Shown here: positions 22,363 to 33,757 of the stretch, one piece after another | How the letters are laid out: each line of letters begins with the position of its first letter | Position numbering within the stretch: position 1 is the stretch's first letter | Assembly: GCA_026770025.1 (NCBI GenBank) | Contig: JAMXDE010000012.1 | Coordinates: 1,116,001-1,180,000, forward strand | Reading direction: 5' to 3' | Length of the DNA: 64,000 nucleotides | DNA from: Craspedostauros australis | Lineage: Eukaryota > Bacillariophyta > Bacillariophyceae > Mastogloiales > Achnanthaceae | The notes under the pieces: generated by a model | The model's database searches: none | What the model saw: the letters and a program-made list of their open reading frames with translations, nothing else | Told to the model about the DNA's origin: nothing | Program-made: the position numbers and the translations under genes

Positions 22363-22970
22363 GTTCTACCAGCGCGTTTGTCAGCGGAGGTGAATGAGTT
22401 GTAGGAGACAGAAGACAGAAGAAAGCCGACAAGGGATTGCGATCGCAATGGGTGAGTGGTGAGTAGAGTGGAAATAGCCAATTTCATTGTGTTGCGTGGT
22501 GCCATTCCTCCACTGCGTGGGAGGCCCTGTCCTGCTTGCTTGGGACTTGTCTCACAAGAAAAGAAGAGAAAGAAGACGCTGAAAAGCGAACCTTTGTGCA
22601 AGCATTCCCGGATCCTTCGAGTCGTGGATTTCTGGAACCTTCTCTTCTTTTCCATCCACGAAACGAAGAGAGAGAGAGGTGTCACACGGTATCTCCTCAC
22701 ATCGGGAAAGGGACCACGCTCCGACACATGCCAAATGGAACACACGCAGAGGGGGGATGTTCGCGCCTCCCCACACGACCAAGAGGCGAGAAGAGACACA
22801 GAGGCAGGAATGGGTGGTTCATTGGTGACGGATCCGTTGTCTTCTGCACAGACTCCGCTCATTCCTTGAAGAGAGGACGGTTGACGTGCCAGGGACGCTG
22901 AGCTGAACAAGGCAACACACACTGAGCAGTACGAACATACCGTCATCCTTTGCTGGCAGCAAGAACGAAG
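22363..22970. other. intergenic region, divergent promoters
   Basis: 608 bases between the sirtuin (-) and ceramidase (+) starts. Purine-rich on the + strand near 22556-22590 (AAGAAAAGAAGAGAAAG). Open frames on both strands do not read like proteins. Confidence 0.5.
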
Positions 22971-25900
22971 ATGATGAGGGTCACGAATTCCATCGCGGCG
23001 CTGCTGTGTGTTTTGGTCCACGCTGAGCTTGCGCAGTCTGGCACTGCCAACACGGAGCAGAAAGCCAACTTCATCGTGGGCTCTGGCATTTACGACATGT
23101 AAGTGCGGAGAAGCAACGAAAAGGTGGGATGCGACCCTGGTTGCTCGGTTGCTGGTGCTCGGATCCGATGCTGATCTCCCTTGTCACATATCATCCCTCA
23201 TCCCCATCACTCCTTCCGTGTTCTTTCTCGGGCAACACTGCAACACTGCAACACTACCGTACATACACGATCTGCCTTCTACACAGGACTGGACCAGCCG
23301 CGCAGGTAGGATTCATGGGGTACGCGAAGACATCGCAGATAGGTCATGGAATTCACACCAGACTCCGTGCCCGAGCCTACATCATTTCGCAGCTTGAGGA
23401 CGGTGATGAAGAACAAGACGCAAACGTCGATGTAGGCTTGGATTTGATCCACCAGAAGCAGCAACAGCAACAGGAGCAGAAGGCAGAACTGGCAAATGAG
23501 AGAACCAGCAACGTTGAAGATGCTGCCTACAAACGAGCCCCCAATCACAACCTGAAATATGAAAGAGTTCGAGTGGGGGGACATCATCGGGGCCAACTAT
23601 CGCATGTCAACGCAAACGCAAAGCCGAAGGAACCGGATGGCTCGCATTCGGCGGAACCGCGCACACTGCCTGAATCTGTATCCCCTGACAACACAATCTG
23701 CTTTGTCAGCGTGGATATTGGAATGGGATCCGACCTGCTCAATATCCGCGTATTGAAGAGACTCGAAGAGCTACTGCCTGCTATGGATGATACTGGTCGG
23801 AGATTGTGCCATGTCGACAATCTGAGCATCAGCGGGACGCACACCCATTCCGCGCCGGGTGGGTTTCTTCAATACGTTCTGTACCAAATCACAACCGCAG
23901 GATTTTCGGAGGAGGCCATGGGTGCCTTTGTGGAGGGCGTCGCCCAGTCGATCGTGAGGGCGATTGGCGATATGGATCAAGGCAGCATCAGCGTGAATCA
24001 AGGTAAGCTCTTCGGCGCCAATATCAACCGCTCACCCACCAGCTATCCTCTCAACCCGCAATCCGAACGCGATGAGTACTCGACGGACGGTGACACGGAC
24101 AAGACCATGGTTCAATTGATGATTGAGCATACGTGGTCCAACACGTCCGGTCAATCGCAGGAGCCGATCGGATTGATCAACTGGTTTGCTGTGCACGGCA
24201 CCAGTCTCAATGCTACTAACCTCCTCATCTCCGGCGACAACAAAGGGTACGCCTCCTATCTGATGGAGAAGAAGATGAATCCAGGCATTCTACCCGGGCA
24301 GGGATCCTTCGTCGCCGCCTTCGCATCCACGAACCTTGGAGATGTTTCGCCAAACACCGCTGGGCCCAGATGCATCGATACTGGAAAGCCATGTGATTTG
24401 GTCACCTCCACGTGCGGCGGCAACACCAATCTCTGCATCGCATCAGGGCCCGGCAAGAACATGCTCGAATCCGCCGAGATCATTGGAAGAAAGCAGTTCG
24501 AGAAGGCGATAGAGTTGATGGAGGCAGAGAGCGAGCAACTTGAAGGGACAGTGAGCTATCGCCACAGCTTTGTGGACATGTCGAATCTGACAGTCACGCT
24601 TTCAGACGGAACGGAGGTACAGACATGCCCAGCGGCACTGGGGTACGCGTTTGCCGGTGGCACCACGGACGGGCCGGGGCAGTTTCCATTCCATCAATCC
24701 ACCAACACATCCAATCCGTTCTGGAACATGATCAGCGGCTTCCTGTCCATCCCAACACAGAAGCAGGTTGATTGTCAAGCACCAAAGCCCATTCTGCTCA
24801 ACACTGGCGAAGTGAAGCTACCGTACTCCTGGGATCCAAAGTCTGTACCGGTTTCCATCTTTCGAATTGGCAGCTTTTTCATCCTCAATGTCCCTGCGGA
24901 GCTCACCACCATGGCTGGACGAAGGCTGAGGAAGGCGGTACGCTCCATCCTGGAAAACCGTGGAATCGATGATCCCTACATCACGATCGCCGGGCTGGCG
25001 AACTCGTACACGCACTACGTCACAACATTCGAGGAGTACGCTGGACAACGGTACGAGGCAGCGAGCACCTTGTACGGTCCGCACACATTGGCCGGTTACA
25101 TCCAGGAATTCGAACGCATCACCAGCGATTTGATGGACGATCGTGAATCGTCATCAGATCCACCACCGAAGGACTTGGGGGACAAACAGGTCTCGTTGAT
25201 CCCTCCAAGAGCCGTGGATACTGTCGGTTTCGCCAGAACGGTATGTGGGCACAACAGATGAGAGAGATCGAGTTGATGCTGCTGTTAGTTTATTCTGCTG
25301 CAACCTGACCTGACCTGACATTGTGACCGTGTGAAATGGATTGTTCCCGACATGCATGCTCTTGGATGTACAATGGCATTTTATTTGTTGGGCATCTGCT
25401 CACCAGTCTCTGCTCGAATTCTACAACAACCGTTTGCAACGCTCTGACTTTGTGTGGAACCTTTTGCATCCATTGCTATCAACGTCATCCACCACCGCCA
25501 ACAATGCGCATCGCGACAGTTTGGTTCCGTTGCCGTTCAACCTAAGGATTCTTACGTGAGGGGGCGCGACACAGCATCCGCGTCATTCCGATCAGCCAAC
25601 CCGCGTCACAACCAGCGCATCGAGGGATCATTCCTCACGATCGATCTCCTTTCGGATGACGGTAATTGGGAGACTCGATACGTCGATGGGGATTGGTGCA
25701 CTCGCTTCTTTTGGAACGGGGGCGACATCGATTCGTACGGCGTTTCGTTCGCGGAAATATCATGGGACATCCCCGACGATGCAGAACAAGGGATCTACAG
25801 GATCTGCAATTTTGGAACCCGCAAGACCATGATCGCCAATGTGGAATGGATGCTGGCCCACGCACCCGGTTGGTGGCTCCTGGACGCATTTGGCTCCATG

Positions 25901-26041
25901 TTTGTGGGCATTACAATCGAGGTGATCCGCACCGTCGCCTACTTCTACGAGCCACTGTCTGACTTCCTCAGCAACCTGAGCTTCCCACGCGAGGCAGAAT
26001 TTAGCCGGTGCTCCAAGAGCTTTCTGGTGCGGACTGGATGA
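22971..26041 (+). CDS. neutral ceramidase (3 exons)
   Basis: Exons 22971-23098, 23287-25240 and 25520-26041 (GTAAGT/ACAG, GTATGT/ACAG; phases 2 and 0) give 867 residues. The joins restore GIYDMTGPAAQVGFMGYAK and the C-terminal FGSVAVQPKDSYVRG, both family blocks. A signal peptide (IAALLCVLVHAELAQ) starts the protein. Zinc and catalytic regions are HTHSAPGG, NWFAVHGTSLNATN (nucleophile Ser) and GDNKGYASYL; CADASE-domain blocks SFVAAFASTNLGDVSPN and VPAELTTMAGRR are present. The C-terminal Ig-like domain includes SANPRHNQR. It hydrolyses ceramide to sphingosine and fatty acid at the cell surface or in endomembranes. Odd: after RARAYII there is a Gln/Glu-rich, low-complexity insertion of about 100 residues. 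Confidence 0.94.
23233..23258 (+). repeat. 9-bp tandem repeat in ceramidase intron 1
   Basis: GCAACACTG occurs twice and then as a third variant copy ending in TAC, just before the acceptor. Confidence 0.7.
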
Positions 26042-26651
26042 TGGCGCAGGACACACACGTGTGTACACACATCGTTGATTTCGATTCCTCGATGACGATT
26101 CCTACCTACATTAACTGCCTGGGTTGCATTGCATGATAGCAGCCTCGATTACTTTTCACAGTCTCAGTTGGAAGACTATTATACCATGCTATTGTCAATC
26201 TGTTTTTTATTGTTGGCTGTATGTGTGTAGTCGTACAAGCGCAGAGTGCTCGAAGGTGCTCTGCTCTGCTCTCGTCCGGATACTCATTGCTTCACTCGTG
26301 TGTTTACGTGATTAGAATCCACGATTGAAACCTGATAGATCGAGGCTGTGTCATGTGCTGCGAGGCTGCCTCCACAAAACGAACACTTCTTGCGACACAG
26401 GCCTACATGGCGTATCCAGTGCAGACATCAGCGTATCCAACGGCAGCATCCACCACATGGGGAATGATGTGATGAGACGCGACAACGCGGACGCAGATAC
26501 GGCTATGCATTTGACACGGACTCCTCTGCTTGCAATAGTGACGTGAGCAAAGGCAAAGATTTCCCAGAGTAAGACAGATCCTCTGCAGTCCTACACAAGC
26601 GCGCGAGTAAAGTCACGAACACAAGCTGAAGAGGTAGTGAACGTTGTCGAA
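26042..26651. other. intergenic region
   Basis: 610 bases between the ceramidase stop and the LRR gene start. The next gene's frame is open from a GTG at 26637. No other feature is seen. Confidence 0.5.
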
Positions 26652-27830
26652 ATGGGCAGCACGGCGGATGTGGCTGCTCTTTGCATGCCATGGCGCCTCC
26701 CCACCATCCGACACCTGAGGTTGGAGGGGGCGTTGGAATGCCCTCGGAAGTTGAACATTCTGTCAACTCGACTACCTCGGCTATTCAACCTCAAACAGAT
26801 CACATTTTACAACCAAGCCGTCGGCAGGAATGTGATTATGTCCGGCATTCAGACCCTGGAGAGATGTCCCAGATCGTTCGAAAAGATCGTCTTTGACCGT
26901 TGCCGAATCGACAATGCGTCGCTGCAGATGATCATGGACACGATAGCCAGAATCAAGTGGTTGAAAGGATTGGCATTCTTGGATTGCGACGTCTCCGAAT
27001 CCAGCATGACGACGGTGATTGGAGGCATCCAGGATTGTTCCACATTGAGGGAATTGATGATCTGCGGTCCACAGTTTGATGGGTCCGCCGAAGAGATGAG
27101 CGCCTTGGCGCGCTGGCTCGCCAACGATGCAGTCCATCTCACAGATCTCACCATGGTGGACTTTGCCGTTCTTGGAAAGAAGCCGTATCACGAAATCCTT
27201 CTGCAGTCGCTGTACTCCAGCCACGGCCTCTCGTCGCTCAATTACGCCTACAATCTACTCAACGACCGTTGCTTCAACGCGTTGGCAGACTTCGTCGCAA
27301 GGAGTACGGGCCTCAAGGAATTGGTGCTTGCGCACTGCAAGCTGCAATCAACAGCAGCAGGGCTCCGTTTGCTGTCAGCAATACGCGAAAGCACGACACT
27401 CCGCACGTTGGTGCTGAATCACAACTGTCTGGATATTGGCATGATGCAAACGTTGTGCCAAAGCATTCAGGCGAACACGAGTTTGAGACGAGTCGGATTG
27501 ACGCACAATCCGGTATTCTTGCTGAGCAATGAAGGGACAAAGATGCTGGCCGAAACGATGGAGCATTGTACCAACATCGAACGTGTCGAGATCACTAGAT
27601 CACCGCCTCCGTATTCGATGAAGTACGATCGGCTGGTCCACTGGTACGCGTATCTCAATCGCAGTGGCAGACGAGCCATGTGCGCAGAAGGTGCATTCAT
27701 CCCGTCCCACCTCTGGGCGATAATACTGGAGAAGCTGCAGTGCAGTAGGAGGAACAGAGAGCTTGAGAAGAATCCAGAATTCGCCACCAGCGCCTTGTAT
27801 TTCTTCTTACGCGAAGGTGTGCACATTTGA
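26652..27830 (+). CDS. leucine-rich-repeat protein (RNase-inhibitor-like)
   Basis: 392 residues from the first in-frame ATG, one exon. Repeats of the form LKELVLAHCKL, LRTLVLNHNCLD and LRRVGLTHNPV spaced ~28 residues apart belong to the ribonuclease-inhibitor type of LRR. The C-terminal block WYAYLNRSGRRAMCAEG then HLWAIILEKL resembles a motif that closes many diatom LRR proteins (LNRxGRR followed by a hydrophobic helix), as I recall it. No signal peptide or TM helix is visible, so an intracellular protein-binding role is inferred. The partner is unknown. Confidence 0.78.
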   Translation: MGSTADVAALCMPWRLPTIRHLRLEGALECPRKLNILSTRLPRLFNLKQITFYNQAVGRNVIMSGIQTLERCPRSFEKIVFDRCRIDNASLQMIMDTIARIKWLKGLAFLDCDVSESSMTTVIGGIQDCSTLRELMICGPQFDGSAEEMSALARWLANDAVHLTDLTMVDFAVLGKKPYHEILLQSLYSSHGLSSLNYAYNLLNDRCFNALADFVARSTGLKELVLAHCKLQSTAAGLRLLSAIRESTTLRTLVLNHNCLDIGMMQTLCQSIQANTSLRRVGLTHNPVFLLSNEGTKMLAETMEHCTNIERVEITRSPPPYSMKYDRLVHWYAYLNRSGRRAMCAEGAFIPSHLWAIILEKLQCSRRNRELEKNPEFATSALYFFLREGVHI

Positions 27831-28057
27831 TTTGATGGAATGTAGAGAGGCAGGTGCTCCATGGCAGCATCAGAGCGAAAGTCGTACGCCTGCTGCGAGC
27901 ACATCTATTGTAGGAGATCATCACATTCTACACGACATGGTATGGCGGCATGCATGAAGAGTTCTTCTCTTTGGGAGATTCATGACGCGTGCACTTTTAT
28001 ACTCCAACTACTCCGCTCTACTTTGCACCATCGTGCACCCAATTCCAGAGATTCCGT

Positions 28058-28944
28058 TCATTTGGCAAGCCACTGCCGATCCGACCGCGCGTACACCACC
28101 CGGCCATTCTTCACAGGCAGGGCCTTCTTTTGCTTCCAGCATCGCATCACATCGCGCTGCTTCTTGCCTGGATTATCGGCGAAGAAATCACGCGTGTACT
28201 GGCCAGCATGTTCTGTGGTGCGATAACGCGCTGAAACGTGGGATCCTTCACCTTGCGCTGGTCCATTTCGTGCCACGCATGGACGGCATCCTGCAGAGTT
28301 GCGGTTTGCGCTTGGGATTTGACCCACGCCATGAAGTCGGAATGACACACGAACTTGGATCCGATCTGCGAAGTCATGAAACCGCGAAAGTTCTTGCCGA
28401 AGGTGACGTTGTCCGTGATGATGGTGCCCAGCGTGAGGTCGGCTTCGGCCCAATTAAATTTGGATGTTGGCTTTGTTTTGAGACGTTTGTTGTCCTTGTC
28501 GCTACTAGTGCCGTCGCTGCTGCAAGTGCTCTTCCTGGCGAAAGATCTTGTCGACGTCATCGCTGTTGTTCTTGCCTTCTTCGTCCTCGTCTTCCCAGCC
28601 ACAGTACTCGTACCATCACCATTGGCGTCATTGTTCTCATCGCTGGCGTCCAGGAATCTCACGATGCGATCTCTCACATCGAACTTCAGCCCTGCGCACG
28701 AGAGGCTGTTGGCCTTGCAGAATTGCACCATCTCCTCCTTGAGCCAGTACCAATTCATGAATTCTTGCGACGAAGCCACATCGAGGATGTCCGGACGACT
28801 GCGCTTTGGCATGGTCGCGTTTGCTGGTGTTATTGGATATGTGATGTCATGCGTTCTTGCTGTGAGCATGCGTGTGCTCGTGCCGATGTTCCTTGTTGCC
28901 TTGCGCGTTGTGAGGAAGATGAACGCGGATGCTGCCAAGCGCAT
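28058..28944 (-). pseudogene. SAP and DUF6434 domain protein interrupted by a frameshift
   Basis: From an ATG at 28944 (or the internal ATG at 28812) a frame runs to a TGA at 28147. It holds a SAP-like helix pair (EFMNWYWLKEEMVQFCKANS, then KFDVRDRIVRFLD), a basic Ser/Thr-rich linker, and most of a DUF6434 domain ending RVIAPQNML. The C-terminal part of that domain (QYTRDFFADNPGKKQRDVM, then RCWKQKKALP) continues at once in another frame and stops at 28058. The shift lies at about 28195-28215 and equals one missing base. No intron can be placed there. It may be a disabled gene, an assembly error or recoding. The longer N-terminus (MRLAASAFIFLTTRKATRNIG) could be a mitochondrial presequence; otherwise a DNA/RNA-binding SAP protein in the nucleus is expected. 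Confidence 0.75.
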
Positions 28945-29570
28945 GGTCTCGGGACGGAACAATGGGTTGGGCACTTTGATCAGCTGTGTCTATGGATGTG
29001 TGAAGACACATCTATTGTGCTTGATGAGCATTGCTGAGTTGTGCTGCGTTGTGAATATAATAGAATGGACTGATGACCATCACTGCGTCGCAGAGCCGTG
29101 GTTGAGATCTTCCTGGAGAGCACGAGCATTGAGGTTGCTGATGTGGCACAACCGTCACAACGACCACAACGTTGAAACTTCATTCCAACAGCTCCGAACC
29201 AGCCAACGCTCTTCAACACAAAGCAGCGACAGCGATCATGTTACCAACACAAGCAAGTCCAACGATTTCATTCTTCCATTCAATTCCTCTTTCTCTTGAA
29301 TTCTGTCTATTATGTTTATTTGGCATGACCCACCGAGAGTTGTGCCTCGTGCGCAATTCGCCGCAGCAACAAGGCGCCTTGTCGTCTCCACGATTTCCTG
29401 TGCCATTCGATTGGATAGGGTTGGATTGTTTCTGCATAGCCTACTTCCCTCGCCTTGGGATGACATCCTGTCTCTCCCTGGAAGTTGTGCATCGGTGATA
29501 TTGTACGATGGAACGTCCAGCACCACACGAGTATCGCGCCGAAATATGGACAGCCTCGATTGGGAGTACC
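28945..29570. other. intergenic region
   Basis: 626 bases between two minus-strand genes: promoter of the SAP/DUF6434 gene and 3' end of the Pkr1-like gene. No convincing coding frame. Confidence 0.45.
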
Positions 29571-29846
29571 TTAATCCGTCTTGTTCTGTTCCTTTCGGGC
29601 AGGCGCCGAAGCGGCCGGACCATCGCCTTCCGCCTTGGCTTTCAGTTTTCTGAATTCCGATTCGAACATGCTGAGGCTGAAGAGGAGACCGGCGCTGAGG
29701 AAGGACAGCACGGCCATGTGAATGCGCGCGACGCCCGCCGCGAATCCTGCCATGGTCAGTATGAGGAGCACGCCAATGACGGTTCTGACGAACGGAAGGA
29801 GCATGACTCCGCCGCCGGGCTGCATGACTTGCGAGACGAACGACAT
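29571..29846 (-). CDS. Pkr1-like V-ATPase assembly factor
   Basis: 91 residues from the ATG at 29846 (upstream frame is not protein-like). Two hydrophobic helices (TVIGVLLILTMAGFAAGV and HMAVLSFLSAGLLFSLSM) are separated by a short turn ARIH, preceded by QVMQPGGGVMLLPF and followed by FESEFRKLK. This arrangement, W/F-x-PG near the N-terminus, two helices, then an acidic-basic ExE-K helix, fits the fungal Pkr1 family of ER proteins needed for V-ATPase V0 assembly. The match is by pattern only; another two-helix ER protein is possible. Confidence 0.6.
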   Translation of the reverse strand: MSFVSQVMQPGGGVMLLPFVRTVIGVLLILTMAGFAAGVARIHMAVLSFLSAGLLFSLSMFESEFRKLKAKAEGDGPAASAPARKEQNKTD

Positions 29847-30309
29847 GGTGCGGGTGTTTGGATGTGGGAGGATTGAATTGAGTTGGATGAAATACGCCGA
29901 GCGAGACGCAGTTAGGGCTGGGTCCTGTCGTCTTGGACAGTGTTTGTGACGAGCGTTGTTCTTGGTTGTTGTTGTTGGTGGTGGTGGCAACAGCACCAAC
30001 CAATGCGATTGCGGGCGTTTGTGTGGAGCAGAACAAAAACAACAAAACGAAATTCAAAATTCAGATTTGACCGTTCGATGGCGAATGACTAATTCGATCA
30101 GTAATTGTTCGTTACAATTTTAAACGGACATATATACCCACAATGCGGTCCGATAACAAACGAAGCAAACCCGAAACGAAGATTGCGATCTCTGGGCGTC
30201 CTTGTTCACGTCCCGCCCACCAAGTGGGCTGTTCCCTCATCCTCTCGTATTCGCAGCGCTTGTGCGGACGACCACTACACACAGAGCATCCAGGAGCAAA
30301 TCCAGTACA
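29847..30309. other. intergenic region, divergent promoters
   Basis: 463 bases between the starts of the Pkr1-like gene (-) and GAA1 (+). An ATATATA stretch at about 30130-30136 could act as a TATA element. No gene is seen. Confidence 0.5.
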
Positions 30310-32373
30310 ATGGCAACCACTTCCCCTCAATCAGACGCACAGTCGCAGTCACAATCACAATCGGAGCCAGCGTCCGAAGCGCAGGCCAAGCCATCAGAAG
30401 CAGCAACGGCTGGAGATGATGGAGCAAAGGGCGAAAGCGATGCCCCAGATACGCCGCCAAAGGCCACCAAGATGGACAAGCTCAGACGGGTCGTGTTCCT
30501 GCCGTACATCATCGGCTTGATATGGACCTCTCTCCATCCGTCATTCTCGGTCCTGACGGGCGAGTCCAAATGCAGGGGATGGTTCATCGATGAGAATTCG
30601 CTGAATGGCAACCACGTCGTGAGCGAACCCGGAAGGGTGGCGGCCTACCTCAGCGACAGCATGCCGCCACAACGGCTCAAGACATCGAGCATTTGCGACA
30701 CGCATCGCTTTCTGGAATCATCGGCACACACCGTTGGGACAGCGATGCCGCCAAACATGCCATGCCATCGTGCACAGAAATTCGATGTCCTTTCCATCCT
30801 TCCGTCCTCGGGTGCCATCCAGCCCATCGAGGAAGCGATAGTGATCGTGGTGCCGATGCCCAAGTCTGGCGATTGGAGCACCAGCTTGTTCCATTTCAAG
30901 TTCATGAAGCTGATGCATCATCTTGCGAACCCAACGGAATCACCGTGGTTGGCCAAGGCGATCCACGTCGTGTCACCGTCACTGTCACCACCATCGTCAT
31001 CAGTTTCATCTCAGACAAATACTAGTACCACCGGACTCATGGCTCTCGACGACACTGTGCAGCAATTTTTGGACGCGCATTCTGGAAGGACCCACTCCTC
31101 ATCATCACTTCCATCGCGACGACTTCCACAGCACGTGTCGTCTTCGATCATTCGAAATCTGCTCGTCGTTGACGCCAACATCGTGGACAATCCATTCCGC
31201 TATCAATCAGCTGGATCCAACGAGTTCGCAAAACGACCCTTCGCAGAGATCAAGGTCATGCCGCAGGGCCGTCATGGAGTTCTGCCCAACATGGACATGG
31301 TGTTCATTGTCGCAAAGACCATGACACGCACCACGATCATGCACTCGCAGTCGTATCCGCGATCGCTTATGGTGGTGCATCCCTACCTGGAGGAGTACAA
31401 GCGTCTGCGTGACCACCTTGGCATTGATGCATTTGGCATCCACAAGCAATGGGTGGATGATGCTGTATTGAATCGCAAGCTGGTGGATTGGGCCGACGAT
31501 TTCATCAATATGGCGTTCTTTGCCTACACCATGGTGATGGGTCCGTCACCGCCGCATGCACCTGCATTGTCGTACGGCATCGATTCTGTTACAATCGAAG
31601 CGACGATCCACGGCGAAGCTTTCGCACGTTCCCCGATGGAAGACTTCTTGGAGTATCTGGGATTCATCCTACGCAACTTCTCCAACCTGCACGAGCGGCT
31701 ACATCATTCCGAAACGCTCTACCTCATGCCGACGCCGCGCAAATTCGTGTCACACATGGAGTACTTTCTCCCCTGCGTCTTGCTGCTATTGCCACTCGTG
31801 ATCCGTTCCGTTCATCTGCTGACGCAGAATCTTGGCAACGGCGTTCACTTCGAAGCGATCGCATGCTGGTTCCTGTGCGCAATGCTGTTGCCCATCGCGC
31901 TGTTGTCTTGCGTTGGATTTGGGCCGAACAACACAACACCACCAGTAGCAGCAGTTATGCTATTCCTGTCGTATGGTGCTGTGACAACCTGGATATTTCA
32001 GATGGTTCGTCGCGACAACAACACTACCAACTCGCCCAACGACACAACGAAGCGGATAACGTCCACAATGCACCTGTGCGGCTGTTTACTGGCCATCTAC
32101 GTCCACGTGCCGCTGGCGTTTGGGCACATCTCTGTGGCGTACCCATCGGCACTGCTATGGTCATTCGTGCTGGCGAGCGGCGGTTGCGGAACGCAGCCAA
32201 ACGTCCTTCGAATCCTCTTTTGGTGCATCTTTGCGATTGCGACGTGTCCGTTGGTGTGGCCAGCAATCATGCCTGACTGGTACTGTACCTGCGTTTGGAT
32301 GCCGTTACACGTCAACGTGGTTGCAGTTGCTTTGAGTCACATGGTGGGCCAAATGCGATCATCTGTTCAATGA
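30310..32373 (+). CDS. GAA1: GPI transamidase subunit GAA1
   Basis: 687 residues, one exon. The N-terminus is a Gln/Ser-rich disordered tail of ~55 residues. A first TM helix (VVFLPYIIGLIWTSL) and a large lumenal domain follow, with ENSLNGNHV, VPMPKSGDWST and SPMEDFLEYLGFILRNFSNLHERLHHS, the best conserved Gaa1 block. From about residue 480 come several TM helices (FLPCVLLLLPLVI and others). GAA1 is an ER membrane subunit of the transamidase that swaps the C-terminal signal of proteins for a GPI anchor. A Ser-rich stretch near residues 220-265 is probably a variable lumenal loop. It is the second GPI-pathway gene of the window (with PIG-P). Confidence 0.9.
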   Translation: MATTSPQSDAQSQSQSQSEPASEAQAKPSEAATAGDDGAKGESDAPDTPPKATKMDKLRRVVFLPYIIGLIWTSLHPSFSVLTGESKCRGWFIDENSLNGNHVVSEPGRVAAYLSDSMPPQRLKTSSICDTHRFLESSAHTVGTAMPPNMPCHRAQKFDVLSILPSSGAIQPIEEAIVIVVPMPKSGDWSTSLFHFKFMKLMHHLANPTESPWLAKAIHVVSPSLSPPSSSVSSQTNTSTTGLMALDDTVQQFLDAHSGRTHSSSSLPSRRLPQHVSSSIIRNLLVVDANIVDNPFRYQSAGSNEFAKRPFAEIKVMPQGRHGVLPNMDMVFIVAKTMTRTTIMHSQSYPRSLMVVHPYLEEYKRLRDHLGIDAFGIHKQWVDDAVLNRKLVDWADDFINMAFFAYTMVMGPSPPHAPALSYGIDSVTIEATIHGEAFARSPMEDFLEYLGFILRNFSNLHERLHHSETLYLMPTPRKFVSHMEYFLPCVLLLLPLVIRSVHLLTQNLGNGVHFEAIACWFLCAMLLPIALLSCVGFGPNNTTPPVAAVMLFLSYGAVTTWIFQMVRRDNNTTNSPNDTTKRITSTMHLCGCLLAIYVHVPLAFGHISVAYPSALLWSFVLASGGCGTQPNVLRILFWCIFAIATCPLVWPAIMPDWYCTCVWMPLHVNVVAVALSHMVGQMRSSVQ

Positions 32374-32542
32374 TGATGGAAACGATATTCTAGAATATAT
32401 GGAGTTATATAATTGATGTTGCAGGCTGGGTCTGCTCTAGCTCGTAATTAACGTGATGAGTCTGCTCCGATTCGGTACCTTGCGCGTGAGGTATGGTCTC
32501 CTATGCGAGAAGAAAGTTGATTTTTTTTCTTCAATTCTGCAT

Positions 32543-33553
32543 TCAGCCATCCGACTTGGATGCCGGAACATGCGAAGCAGATGCATCGTTGCTGCGCTGT
32601 TGTCCATGCCCCACGCTGGTGTGCGCTCGTCGTGGCAAAGTCTGCGCCTTCAGATTGAGATTGAGATGTCGAGGTGCCGTTGTGGTTGCGTGGACTTGAG
32701 ACGGTTTGGGATGTGGCGGACTAGATCGATTGTCCCATGACGGTGATTGCATCTCAATATTCAGTTGCTCCGTCGCATCCAAATGATCAAAGTAGGTCTT
32801 GATTGTGCGAGGCGATGATTTGTGAGAAGGGTTGCGAATCACTGCTGGTGTCGACGCTGTTGTTGTTGCCGTGTTGGGGGACTCTGATTTGTTTGCTTTT
32901 GATTGTGTGGATTTCCTCGCATTGGGTTTCCTTTTGTTTCGCGTTGTCTGTGGCGCCTTCCGAGTGTTGGCGTTGCTGTCGCAGCCATTATCTGCTCTGT
33001 TGGACAATGTTTGTATCTCATCAGCTTTGCGTATCTGCGCGTCTTCAGCTTGAGATGTCAAGGTGGATGACTTGTCTCGCGATAGATCCATAGGAACCGC
33101 GAGTGGCGACTCATCCTTGGTATCCATGAACAAGGACGGACGAAATGGTTTTGCGAATGTCTGGAAGTTGCCGCGTCGCCGTTTCCGTAAAGGTATGAAC
33201 GTGGCATGTCCGGTACCGAGCGTCGATGGTGATGATGAGGAGGTCGCTGTGGTGGCAATGGCGGATTCAAACACACGAACGTCTCCCTCTTCGTCTCCAT
33301 CGATCAAGCGTTCTCCATTGGCCAGTGTACCAATATCGCGTCTTCTGACAGCAGCTCCATCAATGCAAACCCCAGTCGCGACGAATGGTGCTGGTGCTTC
33401 CGTTTCCGCAGAAATCCTCGAAGAACGCGCCGTGTCATCATTCACATCATCGGTCGATGATGATGATGATGATGCTCGTTGCGACCTTCCCCACCAAACT
33501 CCATTGCTCCCACCGAATGACCGTATTCCACGAGCACGTCGACGAGATGTCAT
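32543..33553 (-). CDS. hypothetical basic, disordered protein
   Basis: 336 residues from an ATG at 33553. The sequence is Ser/Thr/Arg/Lys-rich, with a basic patch LRKRRRGNFQTFAKPFRPS in the middle and KTYFDHLDATEQLNIEM near residue 255, the only two stretches that look ordered. Nuclear-type basic clusters (NKRKPNARKS) suggest a nuclear protein. I do not recognise a family. The opposite strand is also open for long stretches, so the coding strand is judged by the ATG, the lack of stops over 1 kb and the ordered blocks. Confidence 0.5.
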   Translation of the reverse strand: MTSRRRARGIRSFGGSNGVWWGRSQRASSSSSSTDDVNDDTARSSRISAETEAPAPFVATGVCIDGAAVRRRDIGTLANGERLIDGDEEGDVRVFESAIATTATSSSSPSTLGTGHATFIPLRKRRRGNFQTFAKPFRPSLFMDTKDESPLAVPMDLSRDKSSTLTSQAEDAQIRKADEIQTLSNRADNGCDSNANTRKAPQTTRNKRKPNARKSTQSKANKSESPNTATTTASTPAVIRNPSHKSSPRTIKTYFDHLDATEQLNIEMQSPSWDNRSSPPHPKPSQVHATTTAPRHLNLNLKAQTLPRRAHTSVGHGQQRSNDASASHVPASKSDG

Positions 33554-33757
33554 GCGGTCCTGTCCACTCTCTACTGCGCACGGGAGTACGGGCGCAACAC
33601 CTCCTGATGCGATTATTGTTCACTTGGAATTTTGTTCTGGTCTTCCTCAGAGGATTCATCCCACAGGGCGCTTCCAATCGCCTTGCCAAAGAATTGAGAG
33701 AACCAACGATGATGCCAAGTGCTGTTGCTGATGGCGATGTTGACAATGATGATGCCA

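Noticed and set aside
27982-29037. 351-codon open frame on + strand
   Set aside because: Antisense to the SAP/DUF6434 gene; composition is not protein-like and the minus strand shows recognisable domains.
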